DNA from: Novosphingopyxis sp965218915
GTDB taxonomy: Bacteria > Pseudomonadota > Alphaproteobacteria > Sphingomonadales > Sphingomonadaceae
Direction: 5' to 3'
Assembly (NCBI RefSeq): GCF_965218915.1
Contig: NZ_OZ244708.1
Coordinates: 930,001 to 994,000, forward strand
DNA length: 64,000 bases
The notes under the pieces are model-generated. The model was not told where the DNA came from. It worked only from the letters and a program-made list of their open reading frames with translations, and ran no database searches. Shown here in pieces: positions 32,281 to 40,962 of the stretch. The stretch's first letter is position 1; every line of letters begins with the position of its first letter. A program made the position numbers and the translations under genes.

Positions 32281-35200
32281 ATGGCGCGAATCGCGGATGA
32301 CGAGATCGAGCGGATCAAGACCGAGGTCAGCCTGGTGCGCCTGGTCGAGTCGGCGGGGGTGGAGCTGGCGAAGCGCGGGGGCGATAGGGTGGGGTGCTGC
32401 CCGTTCCACGATGATGCGACCCCTTCGCTGGTGGTGACGGTGGCAAAAAACCTGTGGCATTGCTTCGGCTGCGATGCGGGCGGCGATCCGATCAGCTGGG
32501 TGATGAAGCGCGAAGGCGTGAGCTTCCGCCATGCGGTGGAGCTGCTGCGCGATGATTACACGCCCGATCCCGATGCGCCGCAGGCCGTGCGCTCGACCGT
32601 GCCGAAGCTGGAGACGTTCTCGGTCGCCGAAGACGCGGCGCTGCTGGGCAAGGTGGCGGATTATTACACCCGCTCGCTGCGCGCCAATCCCGATGCGCTG
32701 GCCTATCTCGCCAAACGCGGCCTCGCGCATCCTGAACTGATCGACGCGTTCTCCCTGGGCTTTGCCGACCGGACGCTGGGCTACCGGATGCCAGCGGCGA
32801 ACCGCAAGGCGGGAGCCGAGATCAGAAGCCAGTTGCAGCGGTTAGGCGTGCTGCGCGACAGCGGCCACGAACATCTGCGCGGCAGTCTGGTGGTGCCGAT
32901 CCGCAACGGGAATGGCCGGGTGGTCAATCTCTATGGCCGCAAGATCAGGGACAATCTCAGGAAGGGCACCCCCGATCATCTCTATCTGCCGGGGCCGCAT
33001 AAGGGGGTGCTCAATCTGCCTGCGTTCGCGGCATCCGAAGAAATGATCCTGGCCGAAGCCGCGCTTGATGCGCTGACGTTCTGGTGTGCCGGATACCGCA
33101 ATGTCACGACTGCGTGGGGTGCAGGCGGGCTGACCGATGAGATCGTCGCCGCGCTGACCAGCCACAAGATCAAACGCGTGCTGATCGCCTATGACCGCGA
33201 CGGCGCGGGCGATAAGGGTGCGACAGCAGCGGCGGAGACACTCGCAGGGAAAGGCATGGCGGTCTACCGGGTAAACTTCCCCAAGGGGATGGATGCGAAC
33301 GCCTATGCGGTGAGCGTGACGCCGGCGGCGAAGAGTCTGGGCGCATTGCTGCGCGCGGCGGAGTGGATGGCCGGGACCGAGCGCGCCCCGCGTATGGTGA
33401 TAGAGCAATCCGATCCGGCACCGCCCACTGAATCCGATCCTCTCTTAGCTGCTAAAGAGGAAACCCCGCCTCCCGAACCGTCGCCCGCCGATGAAGAAAC
33501 CCTGTCCTCTCCCGACACCATCCCCGAACCCAGCCATGCAGGTCCGATCCCGCCCGCCGCGCCGCCAGCGGTAGCGCCCGAGATCGGCGAGCAGGAGGTG
33601 ACGATCCGGCTTGGCGATAGGCTGTGGCGCGCGCGGGGCTTGGCGCGCAATGCGTCGGCCGAGGCGATGAAGATCAATCTTATGGTCCGGCGCGCAGAGG
33701 CGTTCCATGTGGACGGCCTGGACCTGCTCTCAGCCAAGGCGCGCGGCGCGTTCGTGGCGGAAGCTGCCAGCGAACTGGGTCTGCCCGCCGATGCGATCAA
33801 GCGCGATATCGGCCAGGTGCTGCTGGCGCTCGAGGGCGTGCAGGAGGAGTTGCTGCGGGGCGGCGCGCCGCAGGCCTCCGGCCCGGTGATCAGCGCGCAG
33901 GACGAGGCCGAGGCGCTGACCTGGCTGCGCGCGCCCGGCCTCATGGACCGGATCGCCGGGGACATCGCCGCCTGCGGCGTGGTCGGCGAGGCGGAGAATG
34001 CGCTCACCACCTATCTTGCCGCCTTGAGCCGCAAACTGGAGCGACCGCTGGCGGTGCTGATCCAGTCGACCAGCGCGGCGGGCAAAAGCGCGCTGATGGA
34101 TGCGGTGCTGGACCTGGTACCGGAAGAGGAACGGGTGAGCTACTCGGCGATGACCGGGCAGAGCCTGTTTTACCTCGGCGAAGCAGACCTTAAACACAAG
34201 ACGCTGGCCATCGCCGAGGAGGAAGGCGTGCGCCACGCCTCCTATGCGCTCAAACTCTTGCAGAGCCAGGGGACGCTGACCATCGCCTCCACCGGCAAAG
34301 ACCCGGCCACGGGCCGTCTGGTGACGCAGGATTACACGGTCGAGGGGCCGGTGGCCTTGATGCTGACCACCACCGCGATCGATCTCGACGAGGAGCTGGC
34401 CAATCGCTGCCTGGTCTTGAGCGTCGATGAAAGCCGCGACCAGACAAGAGCGATCCATGCCCGCCAGCGCTACGAGGAGACGCTGGAGGGGCTGGCAGCG
34501 GGCGAGCGGGCATCGGCGATCCGCACACTGCATCACAACGCCCAGCGGCTCTTGAAGCCGGTCAAGGTGGTCAACCCCTATGCCGAGCATCTGACGTTCC
34601 TCGACGACAAGACCCGCACCCGGCGCGATCACCGCAAATATCTCGGGCTGATCCGGGCGATCACGCTGTTGCACCAGCATCAGAGGCCGGTGCGCACGCT
34701 GGAGCGGCCTGGGATGGAACCGCTCGACTATATCGAGGCCACGCTGGATGATATCGCGGCGGCGAACACGCTGGCCCATGCGGTGCTGGGGACCACGCTC
34801 GACGAACTGCCGCCGCAGACACGGCGGTTGCTGCATCTGCTGCGCCGCCATGTAAGCGCGCGGGCGAGCGCCGAAGGGATAGCCCCGCGCGATATCCGCT
34901 TTACCCGGCGCGAGGTGCGCGAGGCGACGGCGTGGGGCGATACCCAGCTCAAACTTCATCTCAGCCGCTTGGGCACCCTCGAATATGTGCTGGTGCGGCG
35001 CGAGGGTCCGCGGTTCGTCTACGAGCTGCTGTGGGACGGCGAAGGCGTGAAAGATGGCGGCGGGGATGGCGAGAATGCCGACCGGCCCACCCCGTTCGTG
35101 ATGGGGCTGATCGACGTCGAGCGGCTGAGAAAGCAGGCCCCCTTCGACGGTGCTCAGGACAGGTATGATGCAGACCGGTCGGGGGTGGAGGCCGAGCGGT

Positions 35201-35361
35201 CGGCCCCCGGTCGGGGCGCTGTCGGGGGCCGGTCGGGCCATGATCGGAGCGGCGAATCCACCGAAAACGGCGCAATCCTGCCGTTCCACACGCCTGACGC
35301 ATCCGATGCTCCCGAAAGCGCATCGCGGGATGGGTCCAGCGCGCGCCGGTCATACGCGTAA
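32281..35361 (+). CDS. Element primase with ATPase/helicase-like domain (copy 2)
   Basis: Identical to the 25769-28849 gene: CHC2 zinc ribbon, TOPRIM and P-loop domain, intact and without interruptions. Keeping both copies intact suggests that the duplication is recent. Confidence 0.87.
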   Translation: MARIADDEIERIKTEVSLVRLVESAGVELAKRGGDRVGCCPFHDDATPSLVVTVAKNLWHCFGCDAGGDPISWVMKREGVSFRHAVELLRDDYTPDPDAPQAVRSTVPKLETFSVAEDAALLGKVADYYTRSLRANPDALAYLAKRGLAHPELIDAFSLGFADRTLGYRMPAANRKAGAEIRSQLQRLGVLRDSGHEHLRGSLVVPIRNGNGRVVNLYGRKIRDNLRKGTPDHLYLPGPHKGVLNLPAFAASEEMILAEAALDALTFWCAGYRNVTTAWGAGGLTDEIVAALTSHKIKRVLIAYDRDGAGDKGATAAAETLAGKGMAVYRVNFPKGMDANAYAVSVTPAAKSLGALLRAAEWMAGTERAPRMVIEQSDPAPPTESDPLLAAKEETPPPEPSPADEETLSSPDTIPEPSHAGPIPPAAPPAVAPEIGEQEVTIRLGDRLWRARGLARNASAEAMKINLMVRRAEAFHVDGLDLLSAKARGAFVAEAASELGLPADAIKRDIGQVLLALEGVQEELLRGGAPQASGPVISAQDEAEALTWLRAPGLMDRIAGDIAACGVVGEAENALTTYLAALSRKLERPLAVLIQSTSAAGKSALMDAVLDLVPEEERVSYSAMTGQSLFYLGEADLKHKTLAIAEEEGVRHASYALKLLQSQGTLTIASTGKDPATGRLVTQDYTVEGPVALMLTTTAIDLDEELANRCLVLSVDESRDQTRAIHARQRYEETLEGLAAGERASAIRTLHHNAQRLLKPVKVVNPYAEHLTFLDDKTRTRRDHRKYLGLIRAITLLHQHQRPVRTLERPGMEPLDYIEATLDDIAAANTLAHAVLGTTLDELPPQTRRLLHLLRRHVSARASAEGIAPRDIRFTRREVREATAWGDTQLKLHLSRLGTLEYVLVRREGPRFVYELLWDGEGVKDGGGDGENADRPTPFVMGLIDVERLRKQAPFDGAQDRYDADRSGVEAERSAPGRGAVGGRSGHDRSGESTENGAILPFHTPDASDAPESASRDGSSARRSYA

Positions 35362-36387
35362 ATGCCCCGGCGCAAGCTGCCAGAGCTTCCGGGCCGTCAC
35401 GATCCCGACAGTCTTGCTTGCCATATGGAGCGGTTCCTCTCCCACCTTGCGGTGCGCAATTACTCCGGTGCGACGATCACCGACCGGCGGCACGGGCTGA
35501 GCGTGTTCATCCTGTGGTGCGCCGAGCGGGGGCTGGAGCGGCCGCATGAAGTGACGCGCCCGATCCTGGAGCGCTACCAGCGCCATCTCTATTACCACCG
35601 CAAGAGCAATGGCGAGCCGCTCTCGTTCCGGACGCAGGCGCAGCGGATGATCCCGCTGCGCGCCTGGTTCAAATGGCTGACCCGCGAGAATCATATCCTC
35701 TCCAATCCGGCCTCCGAGCTGGACCTGCCCCGCCCCGAAAAGCGCCTGCCCGCGCTGGTGCTCACTGCCGATGAGGCCGAGGCGGTGATGGGTCAGCCCG
35801 ATAGTGCCACCGCGCTGGGCCTACGCGATAGGGCGATGCTCGAAGTGCTTTATGCCACCGCGATCCGCCGCAGCGAGCTGACCGGGCTGAGGGTGCACGA
35901 TGTGGACTATCCGCGCAGCGCGCTGATCGTGCGCAAGGGCAAGGGCAACAAGGACCGGGTGGTGCCGCTGGGCGAGCGCGCGAAGGTGTGGCTTGCGGCC
36001 TACCGCGACCAGGCGCGCCCCGGTCTGGTCGCGGGCCGCGATCCGCATCATCTGTTCCTCAGCCGCCAGGGCAATGCACTCGATCCCAAGCGGCTGTCGG
36101 AGAAGGTGCGCGGCTATATCCAGTCAGCAGGGATCGGCAAGCCCGGCTCGTGCCATCTGCTGCGCCATACCGCCGCCACGCTGATGCTGGAGGGCGGAGC
36201 CGATATCCGGTTTATCCAGGCATTGCTTGGCCATGAGAGCCTGGAGACGACCCAGATCTACACCCGCGTCTCCGTGCTCAAGCTGGCCGAGATCCATGCC
36301 GCCACCCATCCAGGGGCCAAGCTGGTGCGCGAGCAGGCGATGCTCGATGCGGTGCTCGATGCTGAGGCCAGCGAGCAAAAGGAATAG
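35362..36387 (+). CDS. Tyrosine recombinase/integrase of the element (copy 2)
   Basis: Identical to the 28850-29875 gene, with the full R-K-H-R-H-Y set. It adjoins the right boundary of the array. Confidence 0.92.
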   Translation: MPRRKLPELPGRHDPDSLACHMERFLSHLAVRNYSGATITDRRHGLSVFILWCAERGLERPHEVTRPILERYQRHLYYHRKSNGEPLSFRTQAQRMIPLRAWFKWLTRENHILSNPASELDLPRPEKRLPALVLTADEAEAVMGQPDSATALGLRDRAMLEVLYATAIRRSELTGLRVHDVDYPRSALIVRKGKGNKDRVVPLGERAKVWLAAYRDQARPGLVAGRDPHHLFLSRQGNALDPKRLSEKVRGYIQSAGIGKPGSCHLLRHTAATLMLEGGADIRFIQALLGHESLETTQIYTRVSVLKLAEIHAATHPGAKLVREQAMLDAVLDAEASEQKE

Positions 36388-36868
36388 GGAAAATCTTGAT
36401 GTGCAGGATAAGCCTTGCGGCGCGTGTTGTATGACAATGAGAGTGCGCAGCGCACCCTCGGGAAATGGTCGAAAACCGCCAATCCTGTTGCCGCGCATCA
36501 TAGGAGAGTGCGGATCGCACCCTCGAAAACCCGCAGAAATGCGCCATGCACCCGTGCGTGAGGTGTGTATCTATTTTGCGGGTCCGATGCGTAGCATCGC
36601 GGCCCTTGCGCGATCCGGGTAATGATCCCGCCCGCGCCATGCGAAAATGCCGCTTCTCTTAGCTGCTTGCATCCCCGCGCCCGCGCGCGCAAGATGGCCG
36701 CTTGATGCAAGCCATGCGCCTCGATGCCCCCTCGCGCGGGCCTCAAAAACCGCCTCAAGGGCGAATCCGGCGCGTTCCGGTATCGCGCCTCCGGCGCGTG
36801 CGCTTAAGCCGCTGGACTGCCTCAAGAAATATCCGCTGTTACGATGGAACCGCGTCAAGCGGATCAGT
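36388..36868. repeat. Non-coding right end with inverted repeats (copy 2)
   Basis: Repeat of 29876-30356, with the imperfect hairpins at 36439-36460 and 36504-36525 and the CGATGC-GTA-GCATCG hairpin at 36585-36599. It ends at the third attachment core. Confidence 0.45.
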
Positions 36869-36883
36869 TGTCGCAAACGATCC
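36869..36883 (+). other. Right attachment core of the array (attR)
   Basis: The third 15-bp core TGTCGCAAACGATCC. To its right the sequence changes to GGTGAATATGG and continues in the same frame as the original Rhs tip (VANDPVNMVDPTG), so this is the old rhs junction. Confidence 0.88.
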
Positions 36884-37433
36884 GGTGAATATGGTAGACC
36901 CCACCGGCACGCGGCAAGCTACAGGTGGTGAGCGCAAAAATCTCGACCGTGTATTTGGCGCTCAAATGGCCATCGTTCCGGTTTACAACTTCCCCATCAG
37001 CCGATCCGTGTCCTTCCCCTATGAGATCGATTTTGCCTCAAAGGTATATTCGCAAGACTTCTCTAAAACTCGCGATAGCGCCCAAATGGCGACTTATTGG
37101 CATGAACAATATCATGTCTTCGAGATGAGCATCGGTCATAAGAGTTGGACGTCAATGGCGTCTGAGCAATTGAAAGCCGGTTTCAAACCTAAGATTTATA
37201 GGTGGGACGATTCAAAGGACTTTAACTCGCAAACTTTTGAAGCACGGGCAGCGGCCTTCGGCGGATGTATGTCTGGAAGTGGCTGTTCTCGCTTGGAAGG
37301 TATGTCAATTAGCGGTCGTGGGACAAACCTCTCATTCAAGAATGGCGAGTTCACATTGACGCAGGAACGAACAGGATCGCGCATTCCGGAGCGAACTACG
37401 TTCAAGCCTGAGGACTTGGAGCTAAAGAAATGA
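36869..37433 (+). pseudogene. Displaced ancestral Rhs tip, HExxH putative metallopeptidase
   Basis: From the third core the frame encodes VANDPVNMVDPTG and then a 175-residue tip with no start codon of its own. TYWHEQYHVFE (codons from 37101) is an HExxH zinc-peptidase motif; a later FEARAAAFGG could hold the third ligand. The frame is intact to its stop. Joined to the core of the 21818 gene it gives a full-length Rhs protein, so it is the pre-insertion tip, now cut off from its shell. It is silent as it stands but should be restored by excision of both units. Confidence 0.85.
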
Positions 37434-37825
37434 GTCTCCAACGTACATCGCACAAAAGAATATCGCTCGTCATGCTTCCGTTGATGTTCACGCTCACAAG
37501 CTGCTCGGAAGATATAAAAGTCGACGTTGAGGCCAATGACACAGGCGCAATCTTTCGCTTTGGAATGAGCAGCTTTCTTTCGACCGATCTTAAACCGATC
37601 TGCCTAAGGATGGTAGAGGTTAGAAAGTCCGAGGCTAGCACCCAACTCTGGAAGATTGTCAAAAAGGGCAACGAATGCACCTTAATGAAGTCAGTTATTC
37701 TAGGTGATTCTCCACCTGACTTTGTTGAGCAAGTCGATCACCTTCCCCTTCAGCCGAATCAAAATTATGTGGTATCGATCATCGCAGATGAAGGGGCCGT
37801 AACATCGAAACCTTGGCGTCGGTAA
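37430..37825 (+). CDS. Lipoprotein, likely immunity for the displaced tip
   Basis: The ATG overlaps the tip's stop as ATGA. The 131-residue product has a lipoprotein signal (ISLVMLPLMFTLTSC, Cys at about residue 25) and a soluble domain (VDVEANDTGAIFRFGMSSF, QPNQNYVVSIIADEG) suggestive of a beta-sandwich. It takes the same place as the element's own lipoprotein, so it is probably the cognate immunity protein of the HExxH tip. Its frame is intact, which would keep the cell protected if the old tip returned. Confidence 0.75.
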   Translation: MSLQRTSHKRISLVMLPLMFTLTSCSEDIKVDVEANDTGAIFRFGMSSFLSTDLKPICLRMVEVRKSEASTQLWKIVKKGNECTLMKSVILGDSPPDFVEQVDHLPLQPNQNYVVSIIADEGAVTSKPWRR

Positions 37826-38000
37826 TCTCAGAGCCGTGACACCGTTGAGATGACTAGCCACCTCCTTCATTGAACGGACCCGCTCAGAGACCGGATCGCT
37901 TCTGCGTAATGGGGGCGGACTCCGTTCAATCGACAGCGCATCTAAGGCGGATGAGAGTGGAGAACGCGTGGAGTTTCTGCGTTTTTGCAGGAGAAGCAGA
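37826..38000. other. Intergenic region with spaced inverted repeat
   Basis: No gene was found. ATTGAACGGA at 37869-37878 and TCCGTTCAAT at 37921-37930 form perfect 10-bp inverted repeats 42 bp apart. They could be a terminator-like structure or the scar of a small mobile sequence. Confidence 0.4.
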
Positions 38001-38210
38001 ATGACTGACGACAATTCCAATATGAATGGCAGCGACGGTGACTGGAAAGGTTTCCGGGAAATCGACCGGGCCATCGCCGAAAACCGCGTGACCGCTTACA
38101 GCTGGAAAAAGACCTGGGCCGACCCGTGGGGCAAGGCTGGCTTAATCGCATTTGCTGTGCTGTTCTCAGCATTTGTAGCCTATGTCATAATCTACGATTT
38201 CCTCATCTGA
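38001..38210 (+). CDS. Small hypothetical membrane protein, 69 aa
   Basis: ATG 38001 follows an AGGAGAAGCAG ribosome-binding site. The product has a polar N-terminus (MTDDNSNMNGSDGDWKGFREIDRAIAEN) and one C-terminal membrane segment (AGLIAFAVLFSAFVAYVIIYDFLI). It is convergent with traG, six bases from its stop. No family was recognised. Confidence 0.65.
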   Translation: MTDDNSNMNGSDGDWKGFREIDRAIAENRVTAYSWKKTWADPWGKAGLIAFAVLFSAFVAYVIIYDFLI

Positions 38211-38216
38211 ACTATT

Positions 38217-40922
38217 TTACTCCCACTTTTTGATATCGTCCGCCGCCTTTTCACTAGCACCCCTTGCGTCCTTCGTTTGGTTACCCAGATAGCCCCTGAC
38301 CGAACCGATCCTCTGACGACCCTGCTTCTGTTTCGACCGGGCTTCGTCGGAGATACCGCTATTGTCCCCCGAACCAGGCACCGGACCGCGGCCGCTACCT
38401 GAAAGCGATACGCTTGCTTGAACGTCGCCGACGCTGCCGACCCCCGGTCGACCGACAGGCGCGAAGGCGGGAAGCGTCAGCTCGCCCTCGATATCGTCGT
38501 GCAGGCGGTCCGCGTAACTCTGGATGAACCGGCCCTGTAGCTGCTGTCCCTGACCGCTGAGCTGGAAGTCGATGTCGTCGAACCGGGCCGCGCCATAATA
38601 GTCGCGGTTGGCCTCGATCTCGGCCAGGCCCCATTCGCGGTAGGCCTGGCTAAGGTTGAGCGACCCCGCTGCATTGTTGTTCTCATACCATGTCGCCTGA
38701 TTTTCGAGTCGGCTGGCCAACTCGTCCGCGCGGCGGGCCTCGACCGTGTAACTCTGTGCTTCGGTCAGCGATCGTGTCAGGCCCGATGCGCTGCTCGACA
38801 CCTGCGAACTGCTGCTGGTGTTCACACTGCGCACGAAGCCTTCGCGCGTACTGGACCAGCTGCGGCTGTCCGATATTTGCGAGAGAGAGCCAAATATGCG
38901 GCTGCGATCCTCGGAGGCGATGCCAATATCGCTGTCGGTCCAGCTTTGATTTCTGCCGCCCTTCAGCCCCAAACTACCACTCACGGCTCCACGGCCGCCT
39001 TTAAGCCCGAGGGAGCCATCTCCATTCAAGAACCAGGATGTCGTGATATCGTCAGCGGCGCGGCGCGACAGGCCATATTGCTGTTGGAGCGTCCTGGACG
39101 CATTATCCACTTCGCTGAACGCCGTGCCGATGCTGTCGCTGCTGCTCTGGCCGCTGGCGGTCTCGGACGAGTGGCCCTGGCTGTAGCTGTCGCGGATTTC
39201 GTTGAACCGGGTGACCGCCGAACTGGTCGATTGCTGGGCGAGATTGGCAAAAGTCTCGCTCTGACCGTGGCTGGTGGTTGCCAGCGTCGAGAGCCGCGAG
39301 GTAAAATCCTGGCCCAATGTCGGCGTGAATGGATATTGCGAATTCGGGACGGTGGCGAACTCGGCGTCCGCAAAGCTGGTCGTCTGCGTACCGCTGTCGC
39401 TATATCCGCGCGTCTGCGCCGCGCCGTAACCGATATTGGGCGCGAGCGAGCCTTGCGCGAACGAGCGCGAGAACACACTCGAATTCTCGATATTGCTGTT
39501 GCCGAGCGAAACATTGCCGGTGCTCGCCTCGCGCGCCGCTTCTTCGGCCGCGTTCTGGCTGGGATTGAGATAGGAGGTGGCCTGGCCCGAGATCGCGAGC
39601 GCGCCGCGTGCGATGCCCCCTGCTAGAAACGGGATCGAGGCGACGAGATAGCCGGCGAGCACGCCGATGTCGCTGTTGACGTCGGTCATGCCGGAGAAGC
39701 TCGCCAGACTGAGCCCGCTTCCGCCAGCGACGGCGCTCACTTCGCTCGCGCCCTTGAACATCAGGATCATGTGGAGGATCACGAACAGCGGCCCCCAGGC
39801 GGCGAGATAGAAGAAGCCGGTGACATAGCCCTTGAGCGCGACCGGCCCGGTTTTGGGCATTAAAAACAGCGGGAACAGCACCGGGAACAGCGCGTAGAAC
39901 AGCACCGTCAGCACGACGTTCAGGACCGGCACCCATTTCATGGCATTGTGCGCGATCGAAGCATAGGTGCGCTCGGTCTGGATGTCGGCGCGCGTCTGGG
40001 CGAACACATCCACGTTCGAGGTGCCGCTGGTGCCGGCCATGCCATGCATCGCCTGGTTCATCGCGTTGATCGTGAGCACCTGGCGGAAGATGTCGCTGGC
40101 GCTCGTCGAGACGCCTGCGAGATAATGATAGGCGATCGGAAGATCGGCCATCAGCTTGGCCTTGGCGAGCGCGGCGGTCTGCCGCGGATAGAGCTGGCGG
40201 CCAAAGGTACCGCTCATCGCGTCGATCATGCCCGACCATTGCGCGTTGAGACCGGTATAGGCCTCGCGGCAGGTGACGATCGACGCGGTCACGCTGTCGT
40301 CGCCTTGCCGCACCAGAAACTTTTGCGCGCGCGCCGCGCTGCCGGGCGCGATGGTGGCCCAGATGTTATTGCTTTCGGACAGCTCCTTCATCGAATAGCG
40401 GCCGAGCAGCAGGTCGTAGAACACGCATTGCCGAAAATGCTCGTCGAGATTGGCGGCGAACTCGGGATCGGAAATGCGTAAGCCCCGCGTCGCCTCGAAC
40501 AGCCGCGCGCCGTAGATCATGCCGTTTTTGGAGTAATTGAGATCGTCGGGCAGGCCGAACACGGTTTCCGACGAGCGCACGAGATAATCGCCGATCTGGC
40601 TGGTAAAACTCGCCATCAGCGCGAGACCCAGCGGCACATTGGCGATGCTGGCGGGGGCGAGCGATGGGTTGACGCGGTCGGTGACATGGACGTCCATGCG
40701 CGGCACCATCAGGCACATATAGATGAGCGTGGCGCCCAGAAACCAGTTGAGCCAGGCGCGCCAGTCCTGGTTGAACGCAAGCACGATCACGGCCAGCGCG
40801 AGGCCCATGACCATCGCCACCTGGATCAGGCTCTTGTAGCCGCCCGCGCCGGTCCAGGCGGCGACCGCGTTCAGCACATTGACGATATATTCGCCGCCGC
40901 CGACCGTAAAAATCTCGACCAT
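38217..40922 (-). CDS. traG: TraG mating-pair stabilisation/entry exclusion protein
   Basis: The 901-residue product starts VEIFTVGGGEYIVNVLNAVAAWTG and has several N-terminal membrane segments within residues 25-110 and 330-450, as in F-type TraG. The long C-terminal half is soluble and Ser/Gln-rich, predicted periplasmic. In F-type systems TraG stabilises mating pairs and helps assemble the pilus. It is the last gene of the conjugation operon. The F family average is similar in length. Confidence 0.9.
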   Translation of the reverse strand: MVEIFTVGGGEYIVNVLNAVAAWTGAGGYKSLIQVAMVMGLALAVIVLAFNQDWRAWLNWFLGATLIYMCLMVPRMDVHVTDRVNPSLAPASIANVPLGLALMASFTSQIGDYLVRSSETVFGLPDDLNYSKNGMIYGARLFEATRGLRISDPEFAANLDEHFRQCVFYDLLLGRYSMKELSESNNIWATIAPGSAARAQKFLVRQGDDSVTASIVTCREAYTGLNAQWSGMIDAMSGTFGRQLYPRQTAALAKAKLMADLPIAYHYLAGVSTSASDIFRQVLTINAMNQAMHGMAGTSGTSNVDVFAQTRADIQTERTYASIAHNAMKWVPVLNVVLTVLFYALFPVLFPLFLMPKTGPVALKGYVTGFFYLAAWGPLFVILHMILMFKGASEVSAVAGGSGLSLASFSGMTDVNSDIGVLAGYLVASIPFLAGGIARGALAISGQATSYLNPSQNAAEEAAREASTGNVSLGNSNIENSSVFSRSFAQGSLAPNIGYGAAQTRGYSDSGTQTTSFADAEFATVPNSQYPFTPTLGQDFTSRLSTLATTSHGQSETFANLAQQSTSSAVTRFNEIRDSYSQGHSSETASGQSSSDSIGTAFSEVDNASRTLQQQYGLSRRAADDITTSWFLNGDGSLGLKGGRGAVSGSLGLKGGRNQSWTDSDIGIASEDRSRIFGSLSQISDSRSWSSTREGFVRSVNTSSSSQVSSSASGLTRSLTEAQSYTVEARRADELASRLENQATWYENNNAAGSLNLSQAYREWGLAEIEANRDYYGAARFDDIDFQLSGQGQQLQGRFIQSYADRLHDDIEGELTLPAFAPVGRPGVGSVGDVQASVSLSGSGRGPVPGSGDNSGISDEARSKQKQGRQRIGSVRGYLGNQTKDARGASEKAADDIKKWE

Positions 40923-40962
40923 GTCGATAGCGTTCCTTTGCGGGTTTACGGATGTGTCGGCA

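Larger units (their letters stand above)
30357..36868 (+). mobile_element. Rhs-tip-carrying integrative element, copy 2 (6512 bp)
   Basis: All genes recur exactly 6512 bases downstream of copy 1, with protein sequences identical throughout and no base differences seen in the stretches compared. The tandem array could come from integration of a dimer, or of a second circle at an existing core. Confidence 0.88.
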
